A DNA stretch of 64,000 nt from Thysanoteuthis rhombus (Eukaryota; Mollusca; Cephalopoda; Oegopsida; Thysanoteuthidae). The position numbers and the translations under genes were made by a program. The stretch is from contig OY735220.1 of assembly GCA_963457665.1 (NCBI GenBank), positions 30,900,216-30,964,215 of the forward strand, in the 5' to 3' direction. Position 1 is the first letter of the stretch. Every line of letters begins with the position of its first letter. Shown one piece after another: positions 1 through 13,670 of the stretch. Under the pieces are notes generated by a model. That model was not told where the DNA came from. It searched no databases and saw only the letters and a list, made by a program, of their open reading frames with translations.

Positions 1-430
1 GATAATACGTTAAGTTAAAAAACCAGCATATCTGTACTGTTCTTCTTCTTATTATTACTGCTGCCATTCTATTATAACCTGTTCACTTTTCAGGTAACTT
101 CTTAGATATTCCATGTGTATACTTTGCATACGTGTGTGTGATTTTCACCAGGCATTCACTCTGAGAATACAAAGGAGAAATGTTAGTTTGAGTATCATGT
201 AATCATAAAGATCAGATCCGTAAAGCAAAAAAATGCAACACTTTTCGAATAAAAAAAAATTTCCCTCTTGATAAATCTCTGTGAAAATTTCTAACTTAGA
301 ATAAATGGTTTAATTATCATTGACATCAGCAAAACAGGTACAGACTAATTTTTACAGTTTTATACAGTTTTTGTCCTTGTTATGATTTCTGTTTATTGGA
401 AACCATACCTGTCAACTAAGGTTTTTCAAG

Positions 431-780
431 TTAGTCTAGCTGGCTGGCTATGTATGTATCATGCATACAGATCACACCAATGGGGCTAGAGGGCTGAAAA
501 TTTAAAGATTTAGTCCTTACTGTGTTAAGGAATGAGACTTTTTGTTTTTTAAACACCCTCCCATTTTGAAGTTGATCCCTTAGTTCGTCTGGCAGTGTCT
601 GTGCTTGTTTTTTGAAAATTCAAACTTTTCTGGTGACCATTGCCCAACAAAAGGTGAGAGAAGTAGCTTATTCATTGATCATCCCTTTTTCCAATTTTTC
701 AGTTGATCCCCCCCAATGTGGCATGCTTTCAAAAGATGTAGCTCACATGATGGTTTCTATTGAGTGACTATCCAGTCCTG
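431..780 (+). repeat. Dispersed repeat R1, copy 1
   Basis: This segment matches 13671-14065 in the same order and orientation. Shared landmarks are GCTGGCTGGCTATGTA, ACACCAATGGRGCTAGAGGG, AACAAAAGGYGAGAGAAGT, CTTATTCATTG and TTTCTATTGAGTGACTA. No coding potential or terminal repeat was recognised. It is an unclassified interspersed element. Confidence 0.75.
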
Positions 781-1362
781 TCTATGTATTTGTTTAAATG
801 TATGTAAGCACATATTAGGTATTTGTATTGGTGCATTTACAAGTAGGTATTAATACCTGAGTGCATTTGTGAACTAGCCACGCACAGACAGAGAACATAA
901 TGTACAGTTGGTAAATGTCACCTACTGATCAACTAAGATAATAACCTTGAGCTGAGAGTCCATTCGGGGATCTAATTCCAATCTGATTTTGGAATATAGG
1001 CAACTCCAGCAAAGTTGTGATACTTTTCCTGCTGATTCCACTGTTCCTTTCCCCAGCCAACACTTTTAACTGATAAGACCTTGATGGTAACAACCTTACA
1101 CACTTGTAATAATGTGAATAAAGTTTGTTCTTGATTAAGTGTAAAATCTAATTTTTGTCTTTTCTTTTACCATTGCGTCCTGTGTTTGAACTCTTGAAAT
1201 TCATGGATTCTTCTAGAATGTATACTCTATCACTCAAGTTATGCATGATGTAACAGCTATGGTAATGAAGGTAGCGCTAAAATTATTAACTAAATGATGA
1301 AATGATTTCACATAATCATTGGTATGTATCATTTTCAAAAAACATTCCTAAAATGTTCTTCA

Positions 1363-1440
1363 CTTGTCGGTTTGGCTCAATGGTTTAAACAGTGGAATGG
1401 TGGATGAGAGACTTTGAGTTCTTGTCCCATTGTCATTCTT
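1363..1440 (+). repeat. Possible tRNA-derived SINE head
   Basis: TTTGGCTCAATGGTTTAAAC resembles a pol III A box and GAGTTCTTGTCCC, about 40 nt later, a degenerate B box. The acceptor stem does not pair, so this is not a tRNA gene. Confidence 0.35.
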
Positions 1441-2922
1441 AATACAGCCAAGAGAAAAAACTACTCTCAAACCAAAGTAAGAAAAACAACATATCTAACA
1501 ATTGAAAAATCTAAGATATATACAGGATATAAAGATTATCTCAGAATTCTGTTGATTACCATTTATGAGGTAATGTCTGAAAAGTTTTGGTAGGTTCCGT
1601 GTTTCTCACAGAGTGGGTGGAAACAGTGGAATTGCTTGGGAAGGAGTGGTATTGGTTAGTCATTTAGCCAAAAAAAGATATTGGTAGACATTATATGTAT
1701 TTTCAGGATAGTTGTTTTGTCTTCAATATTTCATTTTAATCCTTGAAATATGTTTCTGGATTATCAGTACTGGTTAAGCAGCCACTTGCAATTCTAACAT
1801 TATCTAAACTTCAGATATCTACTGCCTAATTCAATGAACATCTTTGTGTTTTTGTAAGATCCTTAGGAACCCTGAATTACATATCTATAAGCATTTATAT
1901 ATAATCAATCATAATTTATAGAACTTCAAACCTGCTTTTCTCTTACAGATGACATGCAAAGGTGCATCATACTGACTGACCTTCACCAACTCTCTCTTAC
2001 AAGATTGATTGATATGTAAAATAATGCTGACAAGAAAATTGATCACCCAAATGAGTAAAAACGTGACTATCAGGTAATGAGATAGGCAGAAATAGTGGTG
2101 AATATCTCTGATTGTTTATAACACTTGTGCACAAAGCTCAATAGCTAAATCTAGGTCTAAAGGAGAAAGAATTTTAAATTTCACCAAAAATCTCTGGTTT
2201 GGTTGTCATAAGGAATGTACTCTGAAGAAAAACTGATATAAAGCTAACATGAAGAAAATTTGTTTCAAATAGTAAAACACTTGTAAAATCTACAGAACTC
2301 GGAGTAAATATATTAAGACATAAACGCAACCATAACATTTTTCCTCCGGTTGTGATTTGTTTTTTCTCCCAGGATGATAACCTGTTGAATGTGCTGACTA
2401 ATGTATATTTGCACAGGGTCCTTATCAGACTGTCCTGATGGAAGTAATGAGCTATACAACAAATAATCTCAGTTCGTCTCCATTTCTCAAACAATTTATG
2501 GAGACACATTTATTGTTTCTGTAGCGATTGGACCAGGCTGCTGGTCCAATGCCAAAGATGGACTGTCTTATAGGGCAGAAAAGCACATGCTACCCTGCAA
2601 TTTATCCATAGCTGTTGAGGGGTGCGAGTATACATGCTTTTCCCACAGTTTTTAATGAAAAGTGAACAAAAATTATCCCAGCCTAAATGTGAACTCGGTT
2701 TGCTGATTCCATTCTCTGAGCCGTTAACAGATAGCCCAATCATATCTCGATTTTTATAGTCACATTTCTGCTGATATGCCCACTGATCTCTTTCAGGTAC
2801 ATGTCGTATTTGGTAATCTTCTGGGAATTTCGAACCAAACCCTTCATTCAATCTCATTCCACTGTCCATACTGATGCCACAAGATCAATCCTCACCAAAT
2901 TTATGGGAATAAGAATTAACAT

Positions 2923-2996
2923 TCCACCTACAATAATTTGAAATCACGGCCAACTGATTGGTTATAGTGTCTCTTATCAACTGAGCTAAATTGACA
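2923..2996 (-). repeat. tRNA-like SINE head
   Basis: On the minus strand the segment reads TTTAGCTCAGTTGATAAGAG, a near-perfect A box region, with GTGATTTCAAATT as a degenerate B box about 40 nt on. No acceptor stem closes. The open frame at 2510-2869 (minus) lies just downstream and is probably the SINE body or neighbouring repeat, not a gene. Confidence 0.5.
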
Positions 2997-3722
2997 AGTA
3001 TTATACATCTACCAAAATTTATGTTAGAAATATGGAAGGGCACATTTCATTCTAATAAATACATCTATCCATAAAACTAACATTCCATAAAATTTACCAC
3101 ACAGCTATAAAAAGGGTTATTTCATTCTAAGAAATAAATACATTTATAATGAAAAAAAAATTTTTTATAACTTTTTTTATTATATACATATATAATACAA
3201 AAGTCACAATAATCATTTTCAGTCAAAATAGAAGCAGTAGTGGTGTTTGATCCTGCAGCAGTCAGGCCTCATCTATTTTTGTTGCTTTTCATTACAATGT
3301 ATTTCAGTCAATATATCCTGAACTACAAGGAAATCAGAATAGAGAAATAGCTTTGGATAAGACTCAAACTTGCATCTATGAAAGATGAGCTATCAAAGTT
3401 GTCATGGTTAGGCCAAGTTCTCATCTGTTATCTTCTGTCATTGTTCCTTTTACCCAACTCAATTTCTTCTCATATTGTTAATTACCTATGCAGGTACATC
3501 AATAATTCTACAGGCTTTTGATCAAAAGAACATTTACTTTAGCTAACAAATATTTATTCTATAGCCTACTCCTTCCCTGTCAATGCACTTGATTCAGTGA
3601 TGAATATTAATCACATAGAATGAACATTATATAGTGAACATTTCAAACTGAAATTCTGCTGACACAGTATCAGGCAACATTGATGCACTGCTGGAGTTAT
3701 AGTAATGCTCTTTAGTGATAGT

Positions 3723-3800
3723 TTAACCCTTTTAAGACTAATCTATTTAAGTGCTTAATAATGCCTTAATTTTGAAAAGGGCATAAAAAGACAAATACTT
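3723..3800 (+). mobile_element. Terminal sequence of a TTAA-type (piggyBac-like) MITE
   Basis: TTAACCCTTTTAAGACT at 3723 equals the inward-reading right end of the element at 28957-29383. A TTAA target with a CCCTTT terminus is typical of piggyBac-type non-autonomous elements. The other end of this copy could not be placed. Confidence 0.4.
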
Positions 3801-4283
3801 TTTATTTTATTATATTTTATACTTGTTTTATAGCTATAAAAAAGCTGCAAAAATTAATAAAGGAAAACTAGTCAAAATATTTGTAATTGATTCAGGATTT
3901 TTGGAAGTCTCATAAAATATTTGAAATCTGTTGGTCTATTATTTCACCAGTCTTCCAGACGCCACACCTGTCACCCACTGTAAATGATTATTATAAATAC
4001 TAATAAAACTGACTTTTCAAAAATATCATAAAATTAGGTCGGAATTTTATGGTAACTTGTTTTTCTTTAATCAGTCTTGTTTTCCAGTACATAAAATTCA
4101 TTTTCTGTTTAAGTCTATCTGTAGCTTTGAAAACTTTAATTACACTGTTTTCTCCCCAATTTTTTTCCATAAGGATGTAGCTTAGTATAAGATTTCCAGC
4201 ATAGTCAATAGTCACACAAGAGATACAAAATAGTCCACTTACTATGTGAAATATTAGCTTCCTTAAATTAATATTTTTTCTCA

Positions 4284-4510
4284 AATGCTAATGAAAGTGC
4301 AAGAAGTGACTCACGGAAAAGACTTTTCATATTTTCTCTACATTTTCGTAATTTTAACCATAACTCTATGTACCTTAGGGCTGACCTTGTACTACATAAA
4401 GCCACAGTGGTGGGGCATCCAAAGAAAACTGAACTCAGTAGATGAATGAATTGGTCTGTGAAATGAGCTGTCGAATCCACTTTCTTACAGGCATGAAATA
4501 TAGTCATGCC
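4284..4510 (-). mobile_element. Fragment of an RTE-like LINE, reverse transcriptase region
   Basis: 4284-4381 is a clear second copy of 6360-6457, sharing AATGCTAATGAAAG and CTTTTCATATTTTCTCTA. In the longer copy the sequence adjoins the reverse transcriptase catalytic block. On the minus strand both read WLKLRKCRENMKSLF-like. Only the conserved piece is secure; the rest to 4510 is assigned by adjacency. Confidence 0.55.
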
Positions 4511-4891
4511 AACTAATTAATGTAACTGAATAGTTGATTACCTCTGCCAATGAAGTTGGAGAGGAATATGTATTCGATTGCGTCTTCACAATGATCATTC
4601 CATCTTTCTGGCTGTCCACATAGTATCTCTAAAACAATTCCAATGAAATTCTGTGGAAGGTACGGCAATGGGATAAGTATGAATTGGTTAAATTTGGGGT
4701 TGGATCAAGGAATATTCTTTAATTGATAGATACTTGCCTGTTTTTTTTTCTCATATATTCATCTATATACACATAACTGTCAACACAATATCTTCAAAAG
4801 TTCCAAATGAACTTCATTTGAATCCTGTGGAAGGGTAGACATTAGAATACTAAAGAAGTGATCAAATTTTGGAGCAGGCATTCTCTATGTA

Positions 4892-5090
4892 TATTACGCA
4901 GCACACAAGGCAGAGTAGTGTCAAGTTTGAAGGTTTTTGGACTGGTGGTTCTTGAGAAATCTTATGTACAATGACAACTCAACAACTAACCATTGACATT
5001 TATCAGTTATATTAGTCAGCACACAAAGCTGTGCAGTGTTAAGTTTGAAATTTTTAGGATCAGCATTTCTTGAAAGATCTACTAAAGATA
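4892..5090. repeat. Two diverged units of a short repeat (about 117-bp spacing)
   Basis: Unit 1 has CAGCACACAAGGCAGAGTAG then TGTCAAGTTTGAA and TTCTTGAGAAATCT. Unit 2 (from 5009) has CAGCACACAAAGCTGTGCAG, TGTTAAGTTTGAA and TTCTTGAAAGATCT. The same block occurs inverted at 13196-13275. Confidence 0.6.
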
Positions 5091-5369
5091 AGTAGAATCT
5101 AAAGATTATGAATAATAAAAAGTTAGGCTCAACTTGACCCCAAAGCTCTGCTTCTACAAAATAAAAAACAAAATTTTTCTTGCTTACAATCCATAAGGCA
5201 TTCTATTCTTCAGGAGATTTGTCAGTTGGGGGGGAGGAGTTCTGTATACAATGCAATGTATCTATATGAATTATCTTCTCTTTGAAGAGAGTGGCTACAC
5301 GAGCCTGCCTGAAGATGATTTCGGATCTGCAAGGGAAAGTGAATGCACACCTCTAAGCAGACCCACGCA

Positions 5370-6470
5370 CACCCTCAGGCATCATCATCAACCTTTTAGC
5401 ATCCATCATTGGGCAAAAACCCTCCCCAAGATTAACTAGACCTCTCTATCAAGGGTGTTGCAGAGCAAATACTTTTCTAGTTCATCAGGTCATCTCATAT
5501 TTTGTCGGCTGCATTTTCACGTATGATCTCTGGAGATTCAAATTGTGAGTTGTAATGTCCAGCAGTTATCAGACATTCTTGCAAAATGGCCAGCCCATTG
5601 CCATTTGAGTTTTTTAATGGTTTCTTTGATATCTCTGACTCCTGTCTTTTCTCTAATATACTATGCTGTCTTATGATCTCTCCATGGTAAGTTGGGCATG
5701 TTTCCCCCTTGAGCACTTTGCATGGTTCTCAGCTTTTGGTTAGATCTCATGTTTTAGCTCCATAGGTGAGTATTGGGAGAATGCATTGCTTGTATATCCT
5801 TCTTTTTGGGATTAATGGAATTCTCTTGTTCTTGAAGGTAGAGCTGACTCTACCGAAAGCTTACTAACGTAGAGTGATTCTCTGCATGATTTCTCCTTCT
5901 TTTGAGAATTTTATGAAGATTCGTTGTCTTAGGTAGGTGTAGTGGTCTACTTCCTTTAGCTCCACAATTTCCATTATGATAATTGTCTTCATCCTCTATG
6001 TGTTTGTTTTACTTAAAGTTCATACTTTCTTGCTTTCTGCAACTAGTTTGTCTAGCATTCTTTGGAGATAATAAAGGTTTTCAGCAAAAAGGACAATTTC
6101 ATCAGTAAATCTGAGGTTACTTAGGTATTCACAGTCTATTCTGATTACTTTGTTTTCGCCGTCTAGGTTTTCTGAAAATCATCTTGAGGCAGGCTGTGAA
6201 GAGTTTGGGTGAGCTGGTATAGTCTTGTCTCTATTGAGTTAAAAGGGCTTAGAGTCTTTCTGTGAATCTTCGACATCTATGGGATATGCACCTTTTTATA
6301 TGATAGCATCAATGACCTTGGGGATTTCTACCTAGTCAAAGGCCTCTTTGAAGTCAATAAATGCTAATGAAAGCACAAAAAGTAACTCATAGAAAAATCT
6401 TTTCATATTTTCTCTAAATTTTCGTAATTGTAACCATAACTGTACGTACCCTAGGGCAGACCAGTGCAAC
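5370..6470 (-). mobile_element. Decayed RTE-like LINE ORF2 (RT through C-terminus)
   Basis: Read on the minus strand from 6470 downward, the pieces fall in the order of a non-LTR reverse transcriptase. First is FIDFKEAFD (motif A region, with a stop right after). Next comes RFTDEIVLFAENL, a mutated FADDIVL motif C with the second Asp replaced by Glu. It is followed by a VDHYTYLRQ segment and finally the post-RT region WRDHKTAYIREKTGVRD and LKWQWAGHFARMSDN. Stops and frameshifts are scattered throughout, so it is inactive. It is homologous to the copy at 39657-40440. Confidence 0.8.
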
Positions 6471-6479
6471 TTGTACTGT

Positions 6480-9100
6480 TACCATGATTAAAATATTCGA
6501 GAAGCAAAGACAACAATCTTCACAAGGGAAGTAACCGAATACTTCGGAGTCGTACTTCCGTGCGACGGGCGGAAAGTAAGGATTGAGTTTAACATTATAG
6601 CAGCAAGATATACACGGTACAACCCAACCCATCTAGGGAAAAATTGATAAATTGATTTTTTTCAAAACTGACAAATTTTCTGAAACGAAGTTTTATAGAT
6701 TTGAAAGCACAAAAATTACTGGAGAAATTTTTGTTTCAATTCTCTTAGAAGTGGACCTTCGGAATTGAGTAGTGCCAAGAGTTGAAAATTTAAATGTTGT
6801 CGAATAGAGAATTTGTATTTGCAGTATGAAATAGTACGGAATTTTTAAAAAAATCACACCTAAAAGTTTGATATAGTGTAGCTTTACACTTACTCAAGAT
6901 TACCAGAAAGTTTGAAATGTAAAAGTACCTAATGAGATACGCTAAATTTAAAAAAAAAATTACTTCGTTTTTTTTTTACGAACAAAATCATAACTTAAGG
7001 GATACCTATATATCCCCCCAGGTAAATTATTGGCCTTACTCCGTAACTCTCACCTGAGTGTACTGCTGCTTTTACTAAGTAATAACCAGGTACTTAGCTT
7101 ATGCTCCTCTGTCCAAACGCTATCTTTCAATTACAAACCTCTCATTCAACAACAAGAATTTAGACATGAAAACTTGTCAGGCCGGCAAACTTAACTGTCG
7201 TCAAAAAAATCGAATGGCTGTTCTGTTAATTCTGATCATCCCTCCGCTTGAAGCATTAGTGCAGAGAAAATAGTTTTTGAAGCTTCTTTTGTAGCACCTT
7301 GATGAAACAAATATAAATAAAAATACCTTCTTTCATTGTACATTGTGTTTTAAAAACGAGAATTTTCAGACTTAATTTAAAAAAAACCCCAAAAAACTCA
7401 GAGTGAGTGAGAAAGAGAGATAGAGAGTGACACACAAACACACACATATATCCACTGAGAATAAATAGGTCGGGAGTAAGTCCATTAGTGGGAAGTGCCA
7501 TTGACCGACACACAGGTGTGACAAGAGCTTATTTTACCTGGGATTTCATTAACGGCCCAGGATACTTACAATGTTGTAGGGATTTTTGCCTGCCGACTTC
7601 TATTGCCGGCCTCCCTTGCTTAGAAGGGGTCTAGGTAAGTTGAGAATCCCTATCATCTTCATTTATTGTAGAAATTCTTGAGGAAACCGAACTAAAGTAT
7701 GTCGCCTATTCACATCAGGAAATGTTTTTTGCAGGGTTGTTTACCAACGGCAATAAGTGACAACAGTTATCAATTGAAGTCTCAGAGGCCAGGTTGTGAA
7801 GTTTCTTGGAGTTGCAGTAAAAGCAAAAACTCTAAGCTCCACCTTTTTAAATGAAACTTTTAAATATCCATTTTATCAAATAAACTTTAGTCGGGACCTT
7901 TGAGATGGGTGGGAATGTAAAGGGTACATTGCCCGGGGTGCAAAGAGGGTCCCTACCAGAGAGTTAAAATAGCAGAGTATAAAATAAGAAAAATTGATCA
8001 CTGCACAAAATTTCGTTATTCACATAATCATGGAGTTGGAAGAAATCTATCCTCGATAAAACTGCTTCAATGGTGTTATTTCATTACTGCACGTATGAAG
8101 ATGATTACGGGTGCACATTTCAGAATTCAGGACGATCGATGCACATTTTTGGAGCACTGCACGCTCATTTTATACCCTGCAAAGGAGCCCAAAACAGAAT
8201 GGATGACTAATGGAGAAGGGATGGGTGCCCAAAAGAAACTTTGTACGTACCCAGTGATAAAATAATGCTTTAGAATCCTCATCTCACCACAGACTTAATT
8301 TTATTTCAAGTCAGCAGGAGTTTTCTTTCCTTTTTTTCGCAGAAATTTCAGGCATTTGCTTTCTAATTTATTTTTGGAAGTCTGGTTTCAGAACTTTGAC
8401 AACCTTATCGAGATGGACGAGAGAAACACTTTGAAGAATCTTTTTAAAGGTAGATTATTTAACAAACCCTTCACCCCGAAATATTAATCTGATTTTGATA
8501 TCAACATGCTTAATAAATGCAATTTTTTATAGCTAAGATTTCTCTTGAGGTTGGATGTGGGAGCTCGTGTTGCAACTGTTCCCACCCTGTCATTCATTTT
8601 TCCCTTTATTCTCCCTGACTGCAGTGTTTGATTGAAAAAGTTTTCAGAAGTAATCACAATAAGAAAAATGAATATGACCACTTTATTTTTTTTACTTTTC
8701 TTTCCAACATAATTAATGAATGACTAATAATACTTCACTTACACCTGAATATTCTATGCATTTTAACACGTTTTATAGTTAGTTTTACTTTTATGATAAA
8801 AACGATAATTTGTCCTAAAACTGCCCCTCCCCCAGTTCGTTTCATTATTGAATTTGCCCTTACGTGACCCTGACAACTTCTAAACAGCAAGAAATTGTAT
8901 TCATCGCATGAAACTTGTAAAAATGGCCATAGGAGAAATGAACAAATGATGCTTTTTATAGTTTATAAACACAAAAGTCAATCACAGGTAAGACAGTGTT
9001 TAAAAAGCGGTAAAATGTTATGGTATCGCGCGTGATTTGTAAACCTTGCTTCTCTACACAGCCTTACCTCTGTGAGAGACGGCTATTTGATACCAAACAA
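6480..9100. other. CpG-retaining unique-looking stretch, no gene seen
   Basis: This block keeps more CpG dinucleotides than its surroundings, for example CTTCCGTGCGACGGGCGG near 6555, CCGGC clusters at 7180-7610 and ATCGCGCGTGAT near 9026. No conserved coding segment was found. A GTAAGT donor after TCTAG at 7634 could end a non-coding first exon, but nothing else supports it. Confidence 0.3.
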
Positions 9101-9902
9101 ACAAAAATCGAGGAAGTAATAACATCACACTGTCTATGAATAAAGGTATTTTTCATTATGTTATAAAATAAAAGTTGTATTTTTTAAAAGTTCAAGTAAT
9201 CATTAAATTGATTGATTTTTGACATAACCTATTTTTCAATATCGGCTACTTGATCTTTGAAAGATTTTTAATTACAGAATTCAAATTTATCTGTCGGCAG
9301 ATATCAATCATGGCGTAATCAAAAATTTTCGATGACAAAAAAACAATATTAAAACCTGTTTTAAGTACTCCAGAGTAATATTTTTGGAACAAACTTTATG
9401 CTATTTTGCTCTTAAAATCCAAATTAAAACTTCTAAGATGTTTAAATTATTATAATACGTTCTATAGTTTTTATTAAAAAGTCCATGATCAATTTGTTTT
9501 TGTTACCTACGTAGTTAATATGAGCAACATGTGTATTATAACTTGCTGACTCGAGCGAAGCAAAACTGCTTTTTATTTTAATTTAAATCCTTATTTATCT
9601 ATCAAATATTAGATAATTTAAATCGTGAACTACGACACCTGCTGCTGATCTTAAACTAGAAAAAAGTGTATATTGATCAATTGTAGATTGAAGACGTCTT
9701 TATGAGCTCATCTGTTTCAGAGTCAACTGTAAACACAAGCTATTGCTCAGAATTATACCATGTGAACATATTTTGATGTTATGTATGCAAAGAAATTAAA
9801 GATTTATCTGGTCTATATACTTTATGAACAAAAAAAATAATCTGACATGTTTTGTGCATCACAAAGCTATGGGCACTGATTTTGAAAAAAAAAATAAAAA
9901 AA

Positions 9903-9920
9903 ATATATATATATATATAT
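9903..9920. repeat. (TA)n microsatellite
   Basis: Uninterrupted AT dinucleotide run adjoining an A-rich tract. Confidence 0.95.
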
Positions 9921-10544
9921 CATTAATATAGACAAATGACAACAAATGCGTTAAACTTTGGATTCAGATTGATTAATCATTGATATATCTCTAATCCATA
10001 TGAGTATCTGATACAAAACGGGAAGTAACAAAGGTATTAATCACCACTGAAGCACTTTCTGCACCAGATTTCATCAACTAAGTAAATTTAAAAAGAAAGG
10101 TTAAATTACTGTTTACATGCACAACTCTGACTGCTATGATTTACGTTTTTTCCCCTGATAAGTATCCAATACTCTAATTTGTACCTACCTATGTACCTTC
10201 AATGCACAGAACACTTTCTCCACTTCCCCAAATTGACTGTATTATTACTAGTTAGTCGGTTATCACTAGTTACCGTACAACTCATAGACTCATTAGCTCA
10301 TCATATACCTACCCCTATATTAATGATGTGTAATACATTCAATATCCCTACTGGAGAATTTTCTCTAATAAAAATGTTAAAATATCCACATCTCGCTATA
10401 CTCTTCTTCCAAAACACATTGCCTCTTGCATCTACTTGGTTTTATTACTACCCACTGATTAAAAATTTTGTTGGGTAGATAAAATCAACAAGATTGGAAT
10501 GCTATTGTATGGGGTTTGTTTGGATTAATTTCCTTTGTTGTTTT

Positions 10545-10660
10545 TTTTTTTCACGTTTCAGCCATGTACCCTCCGGCCTTCCTCATGTGTCTGTTATGAT
10601 CTGGAATGAGTGTCAAATCTTGTTCTGGGGGAACATGCATGCACATCCCTTCTCAGATAT
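10545..10660 (+). repeat. Repeat with CGTTTCAGCC / CTTCCTCATG motif
   Basis: TTTCACGTTTCAGCCATGTA, CCCTCCGGCC and CTTCCTCATGTGTCTGTTAT match, with changes, 26885-26945 (plus) and, inverted, 27475-27520. It is probably the end of an unclassified non-autonomous element. Confidence 0.45.
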
Positions 10661-10699
10661 GTCACTTTTCTGTCTTCTTGGGAATGTCTCCTCCTGACC

Positions 10700-13195
10700 T
10701 CTGTGCTGACCTTGTGAGCTCCTAATGAGCTTTGCATGCAATCTCATCTCTTGGGTCATATCCATGGAATCCCAGGTTCATCGCCTACTGTAAATTCAAT
10801 GTAAAAATAGTATCAAGTACTTGTGCTGAGGGACAGAAATGAAACCCTTCAGGTGATTGGACCCTATTATGCTTGACCATCGATGAGGCAGCTTTTAGCT
10901 GCTATTGCTTTGGCGAGTAAGATAGTTATAGGGAAGTGGTTCGCCTAATTGCTCTCACCTACTCTTTTCTCTTTCAACCATCATTGCAATCAGATCTGAC
11001 ATTGTCAAGACAGTTGGTAATGTTATAGTGCAGGAAGAAATGGATTCATGCTTTTCCCAAAGGTATTAAAATGGACGAACAGAAACAGCATTTGAACTTG
11101 GTTCCTAGATTCAGTTTTCTGTTTCGATAACGGTTATGCCACCCCACTGCTTGATTTATCTATCCTCCAAGTGAAAGTTGAAAAAGGCTGATTACTTTGA
11201 TATTTAAGATATTAGTTTTTAGTCTGAATATAGTATTTGATAATCCATAAATAATCAGTCGTAGTCAATATATACTTCAGTATTGTCATCATCCAATAGT
11301 TATCAAATACTGAACTATTTTTTGTTTTGTGTTTTCACATATATGCGCACACAAAAAAGATATACACATGCAAACCTATGATATATGGATGTTTTTCTGT
11401 GGAAAATGAGTGAAAAAATTATTAATCATTTAACATCTCATCATATATCTTACAGTCAACACAATGATCTCTTATGCATCTTATCTTATCTATTACATTT
11501 AAATCTTTTAGCATACGTGCTTATACCTAGGTAAAGAACTCCACCTTTAATTGGATTTCCTTCATTTTGGCAATTAGAAGTAGAGAGTGAAAATAGACTA
11601 CTTAATAGTTGTTTTGTGTTTATCAACATTAATACCAACAAGTTCTTTTTGCCATATGCATTTATGATATCAGTTGTTAATTAGAAGTTTGGGTGTGCAA
11701 CCTTGCTTTATACTTATACTTCTATGCTGCTTGTAAGATTTCAAAAATGTAACTTGACCACCGGACGAGTTGGAGAGAAAGTTTGCTCGCCCAAAAATAA
11801 TTTGTCTCAACTGATCCCAAAATATCTAATTGTTAAAAAAAATTTATATAAATCGCCCTCCATATTATTAAGCCAGCATTCAAGTTTTTTGAATGGTAAT
11901 AGTATTGTTTGATCTCGAACCTTTTCCAAATTGAAATCTAGACAAAATACCTAATGGTTAATTGTTTCTCAAGATGAATCACACTCTCGTACAGATATAC
12001 CCCCTTTATAATGTGGGTGTTGGGGTCCAAGAAAGCAAACTGCATTACACCTGAGCCACAATAAAAATTTGGCCATTTTAGAGCTACATCTAGCTATATT
12101 GGAGCTAGATTAATATTTTGGGGTCCACTATCCACCCACTTTATAATGCAGACCATGCTATAATGAGCCCCATTATTATGGGTGAGGCCAGTATTATGTT
12201 CATTTCTTTTCTCAAAATGTTACCCATTTGGTGCTGACAATGTTGAATGTCACTTAACTTCATTGTTCAATCTGTTCAGAACAGAAGTCATTAATCAGAG
12301 AAACCAAATGCTTCCTTTCTGCTTAAATAATCATTTCTGTTGTTTTGCTCTTTGATTAAAAGAACGCAATTTTAAGCACACCAACATTGTTTTCAAAAAC
12401 AAAGCCAATTATCCATATATGTGGAAGTAAGTTGTGTGCCGTTCTCCAAAACTTAGAAATTGCCTTCTCAGATATCTGTTGGTAAAAGGCTTGGCACTTA
12501 CCTGGGTGCTTCCTATATTCTCGCCTGCCTCACTAGCACAAACAAGCCCATCATCTGCCTACCATTTTTTCTTTATTCTATAGCTGTTCAAGGGAAAATC
12601 TCCGATGTTCTCTGTTTTGACTATAAGTGAAGGTTTTCTTTATCCACTAATGATTATAAAGAACTATGTATGTTTACTGATATTTCACATGGTTTTATCT
12701 GTATGAATTAGTCTTCAATTATGTGATCAATTGATAATTATCGTTTTAGCATGAGAATGTTATGAATTAAAAAAAATATCTACCTTTTCATGTTTTAAAA
12801 TTACAAGACATCTGACTGCAATTGAAGATGTCTCTGTGTGAATCATTATATTCATAGTTTATTCATAATAGTGCATGTTTGGAGTGGGGCAGACTTTATG
12901 GTGTGTAATGCAACCTACCAGAATTGTCATGTAAAATAATTTTGAATAAGATATTTGTGATCTTGTCAAGATTTACACCTGGAATCTCTCATTAATAAAT
13001 TTATAAATAAAAACAATTTATTACCAGAATGGAATTCCCATCAAATAATTGAATAGATTTTCAAAAAAGGATTTGCTTCATTCTAAATAATTTTGAGATT
13101 TCTAAAGAGTGAGAGTTGAGGGACATAATTTATTGAAACTATAGTGAAAGATATGGAATTTTTTTATTTAAAAAATTTTTTAAAATCTATTTTTA
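10700..13195. other. Unassigned AT-rich non-coding DNA
   Basis: No conserved protein segment, RNA gene or clear repeat was recognised. 12000-12200 is somewhat GC-richer with internal echoes (CTTTATAATGTGGGTG and CTTTATAATGCAGACC), suggesting an old repeat. Confidence 0.4.
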
Positions 13196-13275
13196 TTAGA
13201 TTTCTTGAGAGCTGTAGATCCAAACAACTCCAAACTCAACATTGTACTGCCTTGTATGCTGACTAATATACCTGG
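13196..13275. repeat. Inverted copy of the 4892-5090 repeat unit
   Basis: Its reverse complement reads TATTAGTCAGCATACAAGGC then AATGTTGAGTTTGGA and CTCAAGAAATCT, matching the units at 4892 and 5009. Confidence 0.6.
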
Positions 13276-13670
13276 CAAATGTCTACTTTGTACCTATTGT
13301 TGAGTAAACACAGATTTCTTCAATTGTAGTGAGATGAGATTTCCAGGTGCAAGTCCTAGCAACAGTGTGCTATTGGTTTGTCTGATCACACAAGAAGTAT
13401 TCATTCAAAATAATCTTACATAGGCCCCTTGCCAGACATGTACCTTTAGAAAAGGTACTGCACTAGTATGGACAAAATATACAGAAAAAAAATTTTTTTT
13501 TTGGGGGGGGGGGATGCAAAAATGTAAAAATCCAAATGATTTTCCCTAACATTATAAACAACAAATAGATTTTTTGAAATATAATCTAACTGATTAGGTA
13601 ATGTGTTATTGTTTATGCAATTAGTATTCACCTAAAATAAGAAACTGTAACATAGGTTTCTACATTTTTT

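Noticed and set aside
2510-2869. 119-codon minus-strand open frame
   Set aside because: No protein family recognised. It lies directly beyond a tRNA-like SINE head on the same strand and is better explained as repeat sequence. It could be reconsidered if a homology search found relatives.
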